From Aureobasidium sp. EXF-3400 (Eukaryota > Ascomycota > Dothideomycetes > Dothideales > Saccotheciaceae): a stretch of DNA of 64,000 nucleotides. Location: contig SWBL01000055.1 in NCBI GenBank assembly GCA_024195585.1, forward strand, positions 1 through 64,000, in the 5' to 3' direction. Every line of letters starts with the position of its first letter. Positions within the stretch are counted from its first letter, which is position 1. Shown one piece after another: positions 1-10,700 of the stretch. Under the pieces are notes generated by a model. It was given only the letters and a program-made list of their open reading frames with translations. It did no database searches and was not told the origin of the DNA. The translations under genes were made by a program, and so were the position numbers.

Positions 1-1128
1 CGAGCTCATGGGCTCTCAGACCTACTCTTCGCGCTCCCGCGAGAACCTCGTCGTCGGCGCAAAGTTCCTCAGAGACGACCTGCCTTACTTCGTCGAGCTT
101 CTCGCCGAGGTCGCTACCAACACCAAGTACGCCCCTCACATCTACCACGAGGAGATCTACCCCCACATCCAGCTGGAGCAGAAGAAACACCTCGGTGACG
201 TCCTCGAGATGGCCGTCAACTCGGCCCACGGTCTTGCCTACCACCGCGGTCTTGGTGTCCCTACCTCGCCCTCTTCCTCGACCCCTCTGAACAAGTATCT
301 CGATGCCGACGCTATTGCCGACTTTGCCGAGTCCGCCTACGCCGCCCCCAACTTCGCCATTGTCGCCAACGGTGTCGAGTCTGGTGAGCTCTCCAAGTGG
401 GTTGGTCAGCTCTTCAACAACGTTCCTTCTACTCCCAGAGCCGAGATCACCACCCCCAAGTCTCAGTACTACGGTGGTGAGGAGCGCATCGCCCACGCAT
501 CCGGTAACGCTATGGTCCTCGCTTTCCCCGGCTCAAGCACCCCTACCGGTGCCTCGTACAAGCCCGAGATTGCCGTCCTTGCCGCTCTCCTCGGTGGCCA
601 GTCTGCCATTAAGTGGTCTTCTGGTTTCTCTCTCCTTTCCAAGGCCTCTTCCAAGTTCTACGGTGCAACCATCGCCACCAAGAGCGCCATCTACTCGGAC
701 GCTGGTCTTCTTTCGGTTTCCATCAAGGGCTCTGCCAAGGACGTCAAGGGCGCTGCTCAGGAGGTCGTCAACGCCCTCAAGCAGGTCGCCTCGGGCGTTT
801 CCAAGGAGGACTTCACCAAGGCCAAGGCTGCCGCCAAGTTCAAGGAGCTCGAGTTCGGCCAGAACATTGATGCTGGTATCGAGCTTACCGGTGCCGGTCT
901 CGTCCAGGGCAACAAGGCCTACCAAATAGATGAGGTTGCCAAGGGCATCGACGCCGTCACTGAGGAGCAGCTCAAGGAGGTGAGTTATAACATGTTTGCT
1001 GCGGTCACGACGAGTACTAACAATTTGCACAGGCTGCCAAGGCCATCTTCGAGAACAAGGCTTCAGTGTCATCTGTTGGTGACCTCTACATGCTCCCTTA
1101 CGCTGAGGAGCTTGGTCTCAAGGTGTAA
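1..1128 (+). CDS. QCR2: Cytochrome b-c1 complex subunit 2 (core protein 2), 5' partial
   Basis: Core subunit of respiratory complex III on the matrix side of the inner mitochondrial membrane. It belongs to the M16 peptidase family but is normally not catalytic. The start lies outside the window; the frame is open from base 2, and the ATG at 8 is internal (family motif SRENLVVGAKFLRDDLPYF follows). Exon 1 runs to 979, a GTGAGT...CAG intron occupies 980-1032, and the last exon 1033-1128 ends in YAEELGLKV. Both exons are in phase 0. About 356 residues are visible, most of the usual ~450, so the mitochondrial presequence and N-terminal lobe are missing. The downstream gene, ATP15, also encodes an oxidative-phosphorylation subunit. 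Without the 53-nt intron the frame would run on as a false extension to 1399. Confidence 0.93.
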
Positions 1129-1619
1129 AGGGTGTATATATGAACCGGGATGCAGAGGCAGAAAAAATGTACCATTAAAACTGTACTCGCGATTCACGCG
1201 TAGACTTGATGCAATTTTTCGTTTGTTAATAAAGCCGCATTTTCTTCTTTTAATGCTACGAGTGTGGATATGCAAAGTTTTGACAATTGAGTTTCTTGAA
1301 AAACAAGCTGTGGAAGAGCTGATGATGAGCTCTTTCGATGGGTGGACTTTTATGACATCTGCTCAAGTGGTTGCTTGCAGCGATAGTGAATGCTTGTGAT
1401 TTATTTACTTAGCATTGATCGAGTCTATCAGACGGCCTTCTAGAACAAGAAGACTGGACATGACATTGAGTTCACGTGATATGCGGGCGGAGGAGGACGC
1501 CAAGCATGGAGAGAGGGTGTGCAAGTCGAGGCAAGCCGAAGCAAGCGCATTCAGTCGATTGCGTGCCATCAAGCTCTCTATACACCCTTCACAACCCACC
1601 CCTCTTCAATACCGTCACA
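1129..1619. other. Intergenic: QCR2 3' region and ATP15 promoter
   Basis: The first ~100 bases are AT-rich and likely hold the QCR2 3' UTR, with an AATAAA-like element (TTAATAAAG) near 1226-1234. The second half is the ATP15 upstream region, including the TCACGTGA palindrome listed separately. No other gene is visible. Confidence 0.6.
1472..1479. promoter_or_regulatory. E-box palindrome TCACGTGA upstream of ATP15
   Basis: Perfect 8-bp palindrome with a CACGTG core, about 140 bp before the ATP15 start codon. CACGTG is bound by bHLH factors (Cbf1-like, or SREBP-type with a related site). The site is seen directly; its use is inference. Confidence 0.35.
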
Positions 1620-2048
1620 ATGGTCGCCGCCTGGAAAGCCGCTGGTCTCAGGTGAGGACTCCCCGCCAACGCCGCGACACCCCGAGCTCGGAAACGACGG
1701 AAGAAACAAGAAGAGTAGAAGGCTGATTGTTGGATTTGATTCACAGCTACAACCGTTACATGGCCGTCGCCGCCCGTGTTGTCCGCCGCTCGCTCAAGGA
1801 GGACAAGAGATTGGCTGCCGAGCGCAGAGGAGAGATGGACCTGAGATTTGCCAAGTGGGAGGTGCGTTATACCTGATCCGACGAGATCCATATCACAAAA
1901 CACATGCCACGCCACGGACCCTACACCCGGTCCAACGACAACCAGAACACAATCGCTGACGAGTTTGTGCCTCATACAGAACGGCAAGCAGGGTGAAGTC
2001 AAGAACCTTGCCGCCGCTATCGCAGAGACCCCCGCCGCCTCGTCGTAA
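1620..2048 (+). CDS. ATP15: Mitochondrial F1F0 ATP synthase subunit epsilon
   Basis: Small subunit of the F1 central stalk that helps couple the gamma-delta-epsilon rotor to the c-ring. Three exons, 1620-1651, 1747-1861 and 1980-2048, join in phase to give 71 residues beginning MVAAWKAAGLSYNRYMAVAA. This matches the conserved eukaryotic epsilon start (WR/KxAGLSYxxY), and the tail ends in TPAASS. The length fits the family (about 50-75 residues). The first exon has only 32 nt, so the true start is lost in a simple ORF search. Introns are 95 and 118 nt with GTGAGG and GTGCGT donors and CAG acceptors. The gene is co-oriented with QCR2, 490 bp downstream. Identity is confident; intron ends rest on phase and conservation. 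Confidence 0.9.
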
Positions 2049-2456
2049 AGCCAACCAGATACCATGCGCTAGGGACACAAGAGGAGAGAAGGGACAGGCC
2101 CTTGAGGCGTCGTTGTAACAACATTGTCAATTTGCAGAAGTCAAAAATACTTGAAATGCAGTCATAAGTCGCCAGCATTCGTGCTCTGTTCCGCTACCCT
2201 CTCTTGTATATCTTCTATCCGTGCTGAAAGTGTCGTTTCCACCATCAAACTGTGTATATACCGTGATTATTTCGAGACATTACCTGAATCATTACTCGTG
2301 GAATCTTTCATGCCGAATCGTGAGTTCATCGACCATCATTGTCAAACGAATCTCATCTCGTTTGCAAAGCCCAACCAGGACGCCGCTCAACAGACCTCCG
2401 ATCAATGATATCCAACAATATTTGACAACCACCCACCCGACCTAAGCCACCACACT
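2049..2456. other. Intergenic between ATP15 and NAA35
   Basis: ATP15 3' region followed by the NAA35 leader. The ORFs here are short and resemble no protein I know. No RNA gene was recognised. Confidence 0.55.
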
Positions 2457-5026
2457 ATGCAGCCGGATCTAACACCCCTGAATTTGGGAACTGGCGACGT
2501 CCAGCCTGCCACGTCTTCAATGTATAATGGAGGTGCCCCAAGATCATCGCAATACACGCCGCGACAAATGACGGTCCGAGATATCACCAAGGAGTTTTCG
2601 GATGCTTCTGCAGGTACGTTGATGATTTCTCGAGTTACTTGTCACACAATATCGTGCTTCTCATACTACGGGAATCATGCAAGGGATGTGCAGAAAATTT
2701 CTATGGTTTGCTGATCCGTATGCCAGAACTGCGGCAGGGACAACTGGTCAAGGATGACTTCTTTACGCTTTTTGAGGCTGTCGGCGCGCTCGAGGTATGT
2801 TCTTTCTCTCCTCAATCTGTGCAATCTCTAACATGTAGTCTAGATTATGGACCCTAAGATGGACAGCGGATTATTGATTCCAGACAAGGATACTGCAGTA
2901 GACAATTTCGACCCTCTGCAGAACATGCTGCCCGAGGAAATTATTGGCATAATGGACCAACTACTTTCCTTTGAAGTACGTCCGATTGATCACTTCGCAT
3001 TGATGGGAAATTCTGACGAGCTCTAGATGGCCTGGCATCAAGGATACGCTCTCTCTCAGACATTGTTCACATCTCTCCACATGTACTCTCTGCTTACGCC
3101 ATACTACCGACCCCTCAATGCTGTGTTATTTGGTCCAAAGAGAACCAGCCCCGAGAACCCGGATCCACTCATCAGTAGCGTCCTGCGAGCATTCTGTCTC
3201 GGTATCATCAAATCTTGCGATGCTGTGATCCAGGAAATTACCTCCGAGCATTACTACGAAGAAGAGGACTTTGTCACTCAGACTTTTACGCAATACATGC
3301 TGAATGATGTCAACAACGAAGAGGTCATTACAGAACTTCACGGCGCCTTGGTCATACTGAGTGCACAGGATTTGTCCGAAGATGTCAAGCATGCACTTGA
3401 GCAACGTTTATTGCTGCGAGTCCATCTGCTCGAGGCTCTGGAGCCGCTGAGTCTTGTTGAGGTGGTCGATAAGACTGAGATGTGGGAGGCAGTACTCGAT
3501 TCTCTGGATAAAGTCAACAATACGGGCAAGCTAGGCAAAGCAAGACCTGACTTGTTTTCTGAGCGAGTGCAGAGACATCTGGCTAGCAATACACCTCCCA
3601 CCCCTATGATCAAGACGAGTTGGGAGGAGGCGTATCCACGTTTCAAGAGACTGGCCGAGGACAACATTGAGGCCCACCGGTTCGCTAGCATCGAGACCCC
3701 TAATCCCCTGAACGTACACGTAAGTTCTGCTCCCCTAGCCATGTTGTTTGCTTGTGAGGCTAACCAGTACTTCGATCCCAGCGTTTCGCATGGGACTTTT
3801 CAAATCGCACTCCCCAACCCTCGACTTACTCACGAGCTGTAATGCAAGGTCTGCTTTTCAAAGGACAAAAGCTCCTCACCCAGACTCCCCATCTATCTCT
3901 TCTTCTCGAAGACATACGCAGCCTCTCCATGTCCGGAGATCCCCTTCTCAGCCCTGCGAACTGGGAAGTCGAACTGCCAACGGATCCCCGCTACTTGTCT
4001 TCGCGTGTAATCGACGAGTTCATGGCAAAAGCAATGGACGAATACATCAACATCCCACGCATGATATTGCAAAACAGATGTCGCATGAGAAGGACATTCT
4101 GCCAAAGTGTTTCCGTGCTGGATGGCCTCCAAGCCGAAGCCGAAAATGCAGATGCAGAACTCCACTCCTTATTCCCTAGTCCTGCATCACCGCTCGAGAC
4201 GTTCTATCCCTTGGCCGCTTGGGCATATTTCCACAAACTCAGGGTGATGGAGTGGAGTATTCAATTGGGCTTTGAGCTTGACGTATACCAAGATCAAGAA
4301 ATGGCTTATCTGTACCGCTTTCTGTCTTTTGTGGCTGCGACGCGTGCAGAGCATTTGCAGCATATTGATCTTTATCTGCATTTGCGGCAGAGAAGGTATA
4401 AGAAGCAGGGGAATGCCATCATGGCACAGCAGGTTGCTGCATCACAAGCTTCCATTGCTTTCCTCATCGCCAATGCAACTTGTGTGGCTGAGCTTGCGAG
4501 CGCGTTGGCTTCCGTTTATGCTCTGCTGTCTAGCCTCCATCTTGTCAAGCAGTTGGATGATGAGCAAGTCTACTCCACACCTGCTCTTCGCCATGAGTTA
4601 CGCATGAAACCCTATCTCCCCATCGGCACACCCACTCTGCCTTCCTCGGACGAAATGGACGCGTCAACACTTCTCTCACCTAACTCTTCCTTCACCGCCA
4701 TCCTAACTACTATTTCTTCCCGGTTGACTTCTGCCAAAACAGCCTTGACAGCATGGAAATCTGTGGATGCAACAACAGGAAACTATCGCGGTTGTGAAAA
4801 GGCGTTTAAGGCGGAAGTACAAGGTGTACTAGGCAGTATTGTGGCTACAAACATCACAGTCTCTCTGCTGAAAAAGACAATTGACGACTGTGGGTTTGTT
4901 ACTGTGGGTGATGTGAGAGGTAGGGAGGATGAAGTCAAACAGAAGCTTCAAGTAGATGTTGTGGCTGAAAAGAGATATTCGGGTTTCTGGGCTGTTCCTA
5001 AGGTTAGTGGTGTTAAGCAGCAGTAG
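2457..5026 (+). CDS. NAA35: NatC N-alpha-acetyltransferase auxiliary subunit (Mak10/NAA35)
   Basis: Auxiliary, ribosome-anchoring subunit of NatC, which acetylates N-terminal Met followed by hydrophobic residues. Five exons: 2457-2613, 2727-2794, 2844-2975, 3027-3719 and 3782-5026, giving 764 residues. Family hallmarks are seen in order: VKDDFFTLFEAVGALE (~60-75), IMDPKMDSG at the exon 3 start, MAWHQGYALSQTLFTSL at the exon 4 start, then NPLNVH joined to RFAWDFSNRTPQ and MQGLLF. The last junction decides the model. A CCAG acceptor at 3781 keeps the conserved RFAW frame. The acceptor at 3767 would run into TAA at 3840-3842. The catalytic partner NAA30 is not in the window. The conserved blocks make the call strong; the start is the first ATG of the open exon. 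Confidence 0.88.
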
Positions 5027-5543
5027 AATTATGGAAAGAAAGTACAGTTGAGTTCTCACAGACGGAAGAAGCTTGCTCAAATACCTTAGAGACATTTTTC
5101 TCCATGATTCATCAATTGGGCATTTAGAAAGTTGTACACATGTATAGCCGTACACTTCGCTAGCATCTTCCTACACGAAAGACTACAAGTCGTGAATAAA
5201 ATGGTAGGTAAGGTAGATATTCATACATCCTTTTCGGAGCCGATTGAACCACACACCCACGTCCTCCTTCGGGAAACAAAGAAAAGAAATTCTGGATATA
5301 ACCACGCACAAACACTTTACACACACTATCAATCAATATCAAACATACCACTCCACTGCTTTCCAGTTCCTTGCAGTGGAAAATAAAGCATCAAACACCA
5401 AAATCCCCACGTCACTCGTACTTTCAGCCCTCTTCGTTTCTACCTACCACAACCACCTACAACAACAAAATGAGGTTCTCCTCCGCGCCAACACAAAACT
5501 GCATGTCGCTGTCCCACAACAACAACAAAAGAAAAGAATTGAA
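5027..5543. other. Intergenic between NAA35 and tRNA-Trp
   Basis: 3' flank of NAA35 and, on the minus strand, the tRNA trailer. The minus-strand run TTCTTTTCTTTTG just beyond the tRNA end is a plausible RNA polymerase III terminator. CAA/CAAC-rich low-complexity sequence lies at 5450-5530. No protein gene is apparent. Confidence 0.55.
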
Positions 5544-5584
5544 TGAACCTGACCCGATTTGAACGGATGACCTTGTGGATGTCC
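5513..5584 (-). repeat. Inverted repeat arm 1 (tRNA-Trp 3' half plus trailer)
   Basis: This arm covers the end of the tRNA intron, the 3' half and the trailer up to CCCAC at 5513. The same sequence recurs in opposite orientation at 5740-5806. Arms are separated by about 155 bp. Confidence 0.75.
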
Positions 5585-5630
5585 TCGTGAAAAACTGGAA
5601 TCACACGCGCTACCGCTGCGCCACAGGTCC
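5544..5630 (-). tRNA. tRNA-Trp (anticodon CCA) with a 15-nt intron
   Basis: Read on the minus strand from 5630, the acceptor stem GGACCTG pairs with CAGGTTC (one G-U), followed by discriminator A at 5544. Box A is TGGCGCAGCGGTAGCGC with a GCGC D-stem. The T-arm is ATCCG-TTCAAAT-CGGGT. The anticodon CCA is complementary to plus-strand 5596-5598. Removing 5580-5594 (after position 37, the usual nuclear tRNA intron site) gives a 72-nt tRNA, the normal size for fungal tRNA-Trp. The anticodon stem TGTGA/CCACA has four pairs plus an A31-C39 mismatch, so the exact intron edges carry some doubt. A T-rich run follows the 3' end, as expected for a pol III terminator. Confidence 0.82.
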
Positions 5631-5739
5631 ATCTCCGGATTGGTTGTCGGGTGTGTCAGTATACAAACTACGCACCATGGGAAAAGCGTGGAATCGGAGA
5701 ATTGGAGGATAATGTAGGGATGCTAGTGGGGAAGATAAA

Positions 5740-5806
5740 GGACATCCACAAGGTCCATCCATTCAAATCGGGTCAGGTTCATTCAATTCTTTTTTGTTGT
5801 CGTGGG
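5740..5806 (+). pseudogene. Truncated copy of the tRNA-Trp 3' half
   Basis: Plus-strand sequence GGACATCCACAAGGTC, then TTCAAATCGGGTCAGGTTCA, repeats the minus-strand tRNA from its intron end to its 3' end. It continues into the same trailer (ATTCAATTCTTTT and a GTTG/GTGGG tail). It has one inserted C and a G-to-A change in the T-stem. The 5' half (acceptor 5' strand, D-arm, anticodon) is absent, so no tRNA can fold. Because the trailer was copied too, it arose by DNA duplication/inversion rather than from mature tRNA. Confidence 0.75.
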
Positions 5807-6335
5807 GTTGGCGGGGCGTGCTGGCGTAAACGCCAGCACTGTTTTATCTTCCTGAGAATGAACTGACACTAAACAGAGATGGCGCATAGAGGAGAGGATG
5901 TAAGGATACACGAAGGTTAATAAGGGAGGTCATAAGTGTTTCTTATCATGAGTAGAGGAAAAGGTCAGGAAATAGAGAGGTATATAGAAATGAAGCCTCC
6001 CCGTGTGCAAAATTCTGTAACGCGTAGGACTATAAAAATGCACAAAATTTCGAGAAACAGGATAGCATCTAATGAAATACTATATATTCTGGGCTCTCTT
6101 TAGATACATCTCGAATCCAGAAATTATTGTGCCTTTTGATAGTGACGATGTCGCTATATGCTTAGGAGGAGTGATAACGGCAAACCCATCTAGATCTCAA
6201 AAATCACATAAAGCGCTATTAATCTGGATGTGGATCACATAACTGATATCCTGTTATTCTTCCTCGTAGAAGTGTCCGGAGTAGCAAAAAGCCTCTGCTC
6301 TGAAATATCGAAGCCGCTTCTTTGTAGGCTTCAGA
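5807..6335. other. Intergenic, AT-rich
   Basis: About 530 bases between the partial tRNA copy and the 3' end of the NmrA-like gene. The sequence is AT-rich without a convincing ORF; I see no repeat family or RNA gene. Confidence 0.5.
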
Positions 6336-7449
6336 TCAAGCAAAGGGGTTCCATCCACTATTGACCATCCCAATGGTCCTTCTGGTCGCTATATCAAGGT
6401 CTTCGCGAGGTAATCCCAAAGCTTGATTGTCCAAGCCATGACTGGTCTCGTAATCGCCACTGCCGTCTGGGTAAAAGACTCTCGCGTACATCGCTATCGA
6501 TCTTGTCAGTCCTCTGTTTTTCTTTCCTATAACCTGATTTGGCGAAGACCAATGGAAAGAGAACGGAGGAAAGGGGAGAGAAAAAGACAAACTCACCTTT
6601 GGCAAATCCCCTCTGGTCTCCATCCTCCATCTCCCTCATACCGTCTTGATACCTCTGTTGCGTGGTTTGGTACTCGATACTCCAATCTGCGTCGCTGGTG
6701 TCCAAAACCCTATGTACCGAATCCAACATCTCCCTCTGACTGACCCTAAAACTACTAACATAAACACCCTTATTCCCAAACCGTTTCTCCAACTCTTCAA
6801 TCTCCAATCCTAGAAGACTCGCAACAGCTCTCCCACACAACTCCCAAGTGGAGGTATTGATCTTAGTCTCTCCATCATCATAAAACACAGCTTTTCTGGC
6901 GGAAGTATCAATGCCGTACAAAAACGGAACTCCCAAACTCCACTCATACCAAAAACTGCAGACCAGTGAAAAATGAACCATCCCTAAGGCTTCAATCTCA
7001 TCAATATAGCCGCTGACTTTCTGAGCGACTGGGATATCTTTCTTAATTTCCTCGTCGTGGAAATTGAATCCATAGGCATTAGGGATGATATACTTGATTC
7101 CTGCGGCAGAGGCAGCGTGTACGAGGTTTGAGTGGACGGAAGGTGGTGTGGTGACTGAGAGTGTGATGATGAGGATATCATGACCTTTAAGGGCGGAGGT
7201 AAGAGAGGCAATGTTGGAGTAATCGACTTTGGCGATGGTGATGGAAGGGTCGAGGGAGATGGTGCTGTTGAGGCGGGTTAAAGCGGTGATGGAGTGGTTG
7301 TTTTTGGCTAGGAGTTGGGAGAGGATGTGGTGGCCTATGTTGCCTGTTGCCTTTTTGTGGTAGTCAGGTCAGTGTGTGGATGTAAAGAGTATGTTGAAAC
7401 GTTTAAGACTCACGCCCACAATGGCTACTTTCTTGATGAAGGAAGGCAT
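6336..7449 (-). CDS. NmrA-like / isoflavone-reductase-like NAD(P)-binding protein
   Basis: Atypical short-chain dehydrogenase of the NmrA/isoflavone reductase group. Members are NAD(P)-linked reductases or redox sensors in the cytosol; the substrate here is unknown. Exons on the minus strand are 7414-7449, 6597-7350 and 6336-6493, joining in phase to 315 residues. The dinucleotide-binding motif VAIVGATGNIG (residues 8-18) spans the first junction. It is followed by the SALKGHDILIITLS strand and AASAAGIKYIIPNAYG, typical of the family. The central part has no internal ATG until 6981, so a plain ORF search sees only pieces. The first intron ends AAAAAG rather than the usual pyrimidine-CAG. The protein ends SGWNPFA. 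Family is confident, function is not. Confidence 0.82.
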
Positions 7450-7795
7450 GATGTGATCGAATTTTTGTGTGTGTCCAGTGAAGAAAGACTAATATTTTCT
7501 CTGTGGGCCTTGTACACTTCTTGCTTGTCGATGCTCTCATAAAGTGTGATGCGAGTGCTGCTTCTTTTATACCTGCTTTCTATTCCCTACATGAGTGTAT
7601 GCTGTAGTCGGATTTATGGTCTCCCGATTCGGTAATGCCTTAACCCCGCCAATCCCACAGGCACGGAGGGAATCATTCTACCGACCCGCATGAGAGACTA
7701 CACAGAGGTAGCGTCTACTGTTAGTAAAACATTACAAAGCATTCATCAGAAGGAAGCAGGCGCAACAGTGCCGGAGGAACCAATTTCTCAGCACT
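7450..7795. other. Intergenic: NmrA-like gene promoter and TRS120 3' end
   Basis: Upstream region of the minus-strand NmrA-like gene and terminator region of the minus-strand TRS120. No further gene is seen. Confidence 0.5.
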
Positions 7796-10700
7796 TCAGA
7801 CAACAACGATTCTACATCCCTCCTCACCCCTCCAAACCCTTCGTTCCTTCCTCGCCAACCCCTCTTTGCCAGCTTCAAAGTCTTCAATGGTCTCTGCTTC
7901 ATCGCCAATTTCTTTGACTTCAGGCACTGCCAACGCAATCTCCTCCACCAAAGCACTGACTTCAAATTCACCACTGACCAAAGGACAGATTCCAATTTCA
8001 GCGGTGACAGAAGCGTGTGGAGCAAGCAAAGGCAAGCATTGCTGTAACACGCCACTAACTAGTAAGCGGCGAGAGAGATCGAGACTTGTTTCTGCAGAGT
8101 TTTGATTGGCGAGTGTGGGTTGGAGACGCAAGAGCGCTTTTATGGTTGCGTTGCTCTTGTTGTGTATAGTAGTGCGCAAAGTCAACAGACTTTCTGCTCT
8201 GACGATGAAGTTGCTGCGACCAGTCTGCTCAACATTCTCGTCTTCTCCAGTAGCTGCAACGACAGACATCGTGATATTGACATCTTGAAGACGAATGGTT
8301 TCAATCATCTTCTGACTCAGTCTCAGACCGCGGAGATCGATGTTGCCGTTTCGGTCTGAGCCCTTCTCTTCCCACGTGCCGCGAAGGTATTTGAGCACTT
8401 CCTCTCTGAACCAGAAATGTTCTCTTGTTGCGCGCTCGAGATCGGCGGACACGGGTCCATCGGCAGAAACAACAAATTGACGTTGATTCTGCTGCGACAG
8501 GATGGGAATGGGTGCGTGAGGGTTTGCAATATGGAGACGAGGCAGGAATAACACAAGACGTGCGACATGACCAGGGTGAATGACTTCGTGGACTGTGTAG
8601 GCGCGATCCCAGCTTTTATCAGCAGATGAAGAGCGCACCTGCACCGATACGGTCAATGGATTCGGCCATGAATTGCGCAAATCGAGAAGAAGTAGACAAT
8701 GTTCTTCGTTGCTCGATTCCAGGCCCACACGGTCTAGCAATGTTCGGAAGCGATCGCTGCCCTTCTCTACCGGATGTGACGGTGACCGCGGTGTCCTTGG
8801 CCGTTGACCTTGCTCCTGCAAGCCTCGGTTCGTCCAGGCGAAGTCGGCGGGAAACTCGCTGAAATCCATCCGGTGAAGTTGGATGCTTGCATTGACGGTG
8901 ATATCAATGGGCACTGCGACTTGGCGAGTAAACGCCCGACCTTCAACCTCCGAAAAAGGCTTTCCCAGATATGCATAATCGAACATGATCTTCGCGGCTG
9001 CAAGACCTGGCTTTCCAAGCACGGTTATATCGAAAGTCGCCTTTTCTCCTGGCGCAATAGTCATGTCTTGGCCACCACCTGGTCGAGCCCATGTGAACGT
9101 GGGATTGTTGGACAGCTCAAGCTCAAGTCCGTACATATCTGGCTTGGTCAACTCTTTGGCTGCCAACGCGGTGTGGATGGAGGATGTCAAGGAGTCGTCG
9201 AACGATATGTGAAGAAAGTCAACAGTGACATGTGATGATGTGTTTCGTAAAGTGATCTGAAACGTTTTCCTCTGGCCTTCGAGAACCATCAAGGCGGATT
9301 CGGAGAGATCAATACTGTCTAGTACGACACTCGGTTGAGATTGGATGGCGACAGCTGCGACAACAGCCGATGTAGGGAGAACAGGTTTTGTTGAACGACC
9401 CTTGGAGGCCCTTGATTGTGTAGTGGCGGATGCCGACCCACGAGCTGAGAGGCCGAGTTCCTTCATTTTGATAGGAAACTCTGGTTTCCAAGTTGACTGG
9501 TGAATGGGAAATACTTGATCTTTGCAGCCAAACACCCGGATGGAACATCCGATGATACGAATCTGGCCCTCTTCCTTGGCTCGTGCAGTAATTACAACAT
9601 CCTGCAGTCGAGCAGGTCCCAAGACGACGGGGTGATCGTCAGCTTCGACCGCAGGGCCATCGGTGACCAAGGACAAATGCTCGATTCTGATCTCAAAATC
9701 GTATGGGTTCTGCAAGGTAACAATGAGCTCGACCGGCTCGCCAACGACGACAACCTTATCTTCTGTCTTATGGGTCTCCTTGACGAAGGGGTTGTATAAG
9801 AATGGCGACTTGCCAGGTTTGTTATCGGTATCGAAGAGATCAGACCTGTGACGCTCTCGCAACATCTCTTTGTGTGTATCGTCAGTCCATTGGACATTGC
9901 GAACAAGGAAGTCGTCCCAGTAAGAGGTTCGGACATTTGGCAGGCCAATCTTGTCCGCAGCATTGATAGTTCTTGCCATGTTGGAGATCAACCTAAGTTG
10001 TTCCTCTGTGACCATTGTGACACGGCGATTATGTTCATGTACAGTCATGGTGCCTTGTGGACCAACTACTCGCAGTAACAGAGCAGAAAAATGCACGACC
10101 CCAGGTAGATCTGGCAATGCCTCACAAAAGTCGATACACGCTCTAAGTATATCGATCTTGAGATTGATGCTGCCGAATGACTTTGTTCCAGCAGACTTGG
10201 TAGCCAATGCGATGGTAGAGTTGATCATCACATCCAGATCATTTTCTTGCTCGCCTTCCGATGCTTCTATCTTCGAGTCGAGATGGCTCTGATCACGAGC
10301 ACCATATATAGAATGCAGATCTCGTAGGATGTTTCCGAGACCGACTTGTTCATCGTTGTCTTCTGCAGATGGCACTCCGGCACCAAAAGCAGCAGACAGA
10401 CTTGCGGCAGGATGTATACCCATTTCAGCAGCACCTACTTTTCTGGCTTGCACCAAGGCCGGTACAAGAAGGGTAATCATCTCCTTTACGACGACAGCTT
10501 TCTTTCGCTCGAAACCAAGCATGGAAAGAACAGAGACTATGCCTGACTGAATGGCTATTGTATCGGCAATGGGAACGCCAGCACTTGGCGGTGGGTATGC
10601 ACGAAGAGCCATATCAGCAATGGCATGCTTTGAGATGGCACCAGAGAAGCCTGCATTAACCTTTGGTTGATACAAAGAGCGACTTGCTGTGGATGCGATC

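Noticed and set aside
1129..1399. Extension of the QCR2 reading frame to 1399
   Set aside because: It results from reading through the 53-nt intron; the spliced product ends at 1128 with the expected C-terminus.
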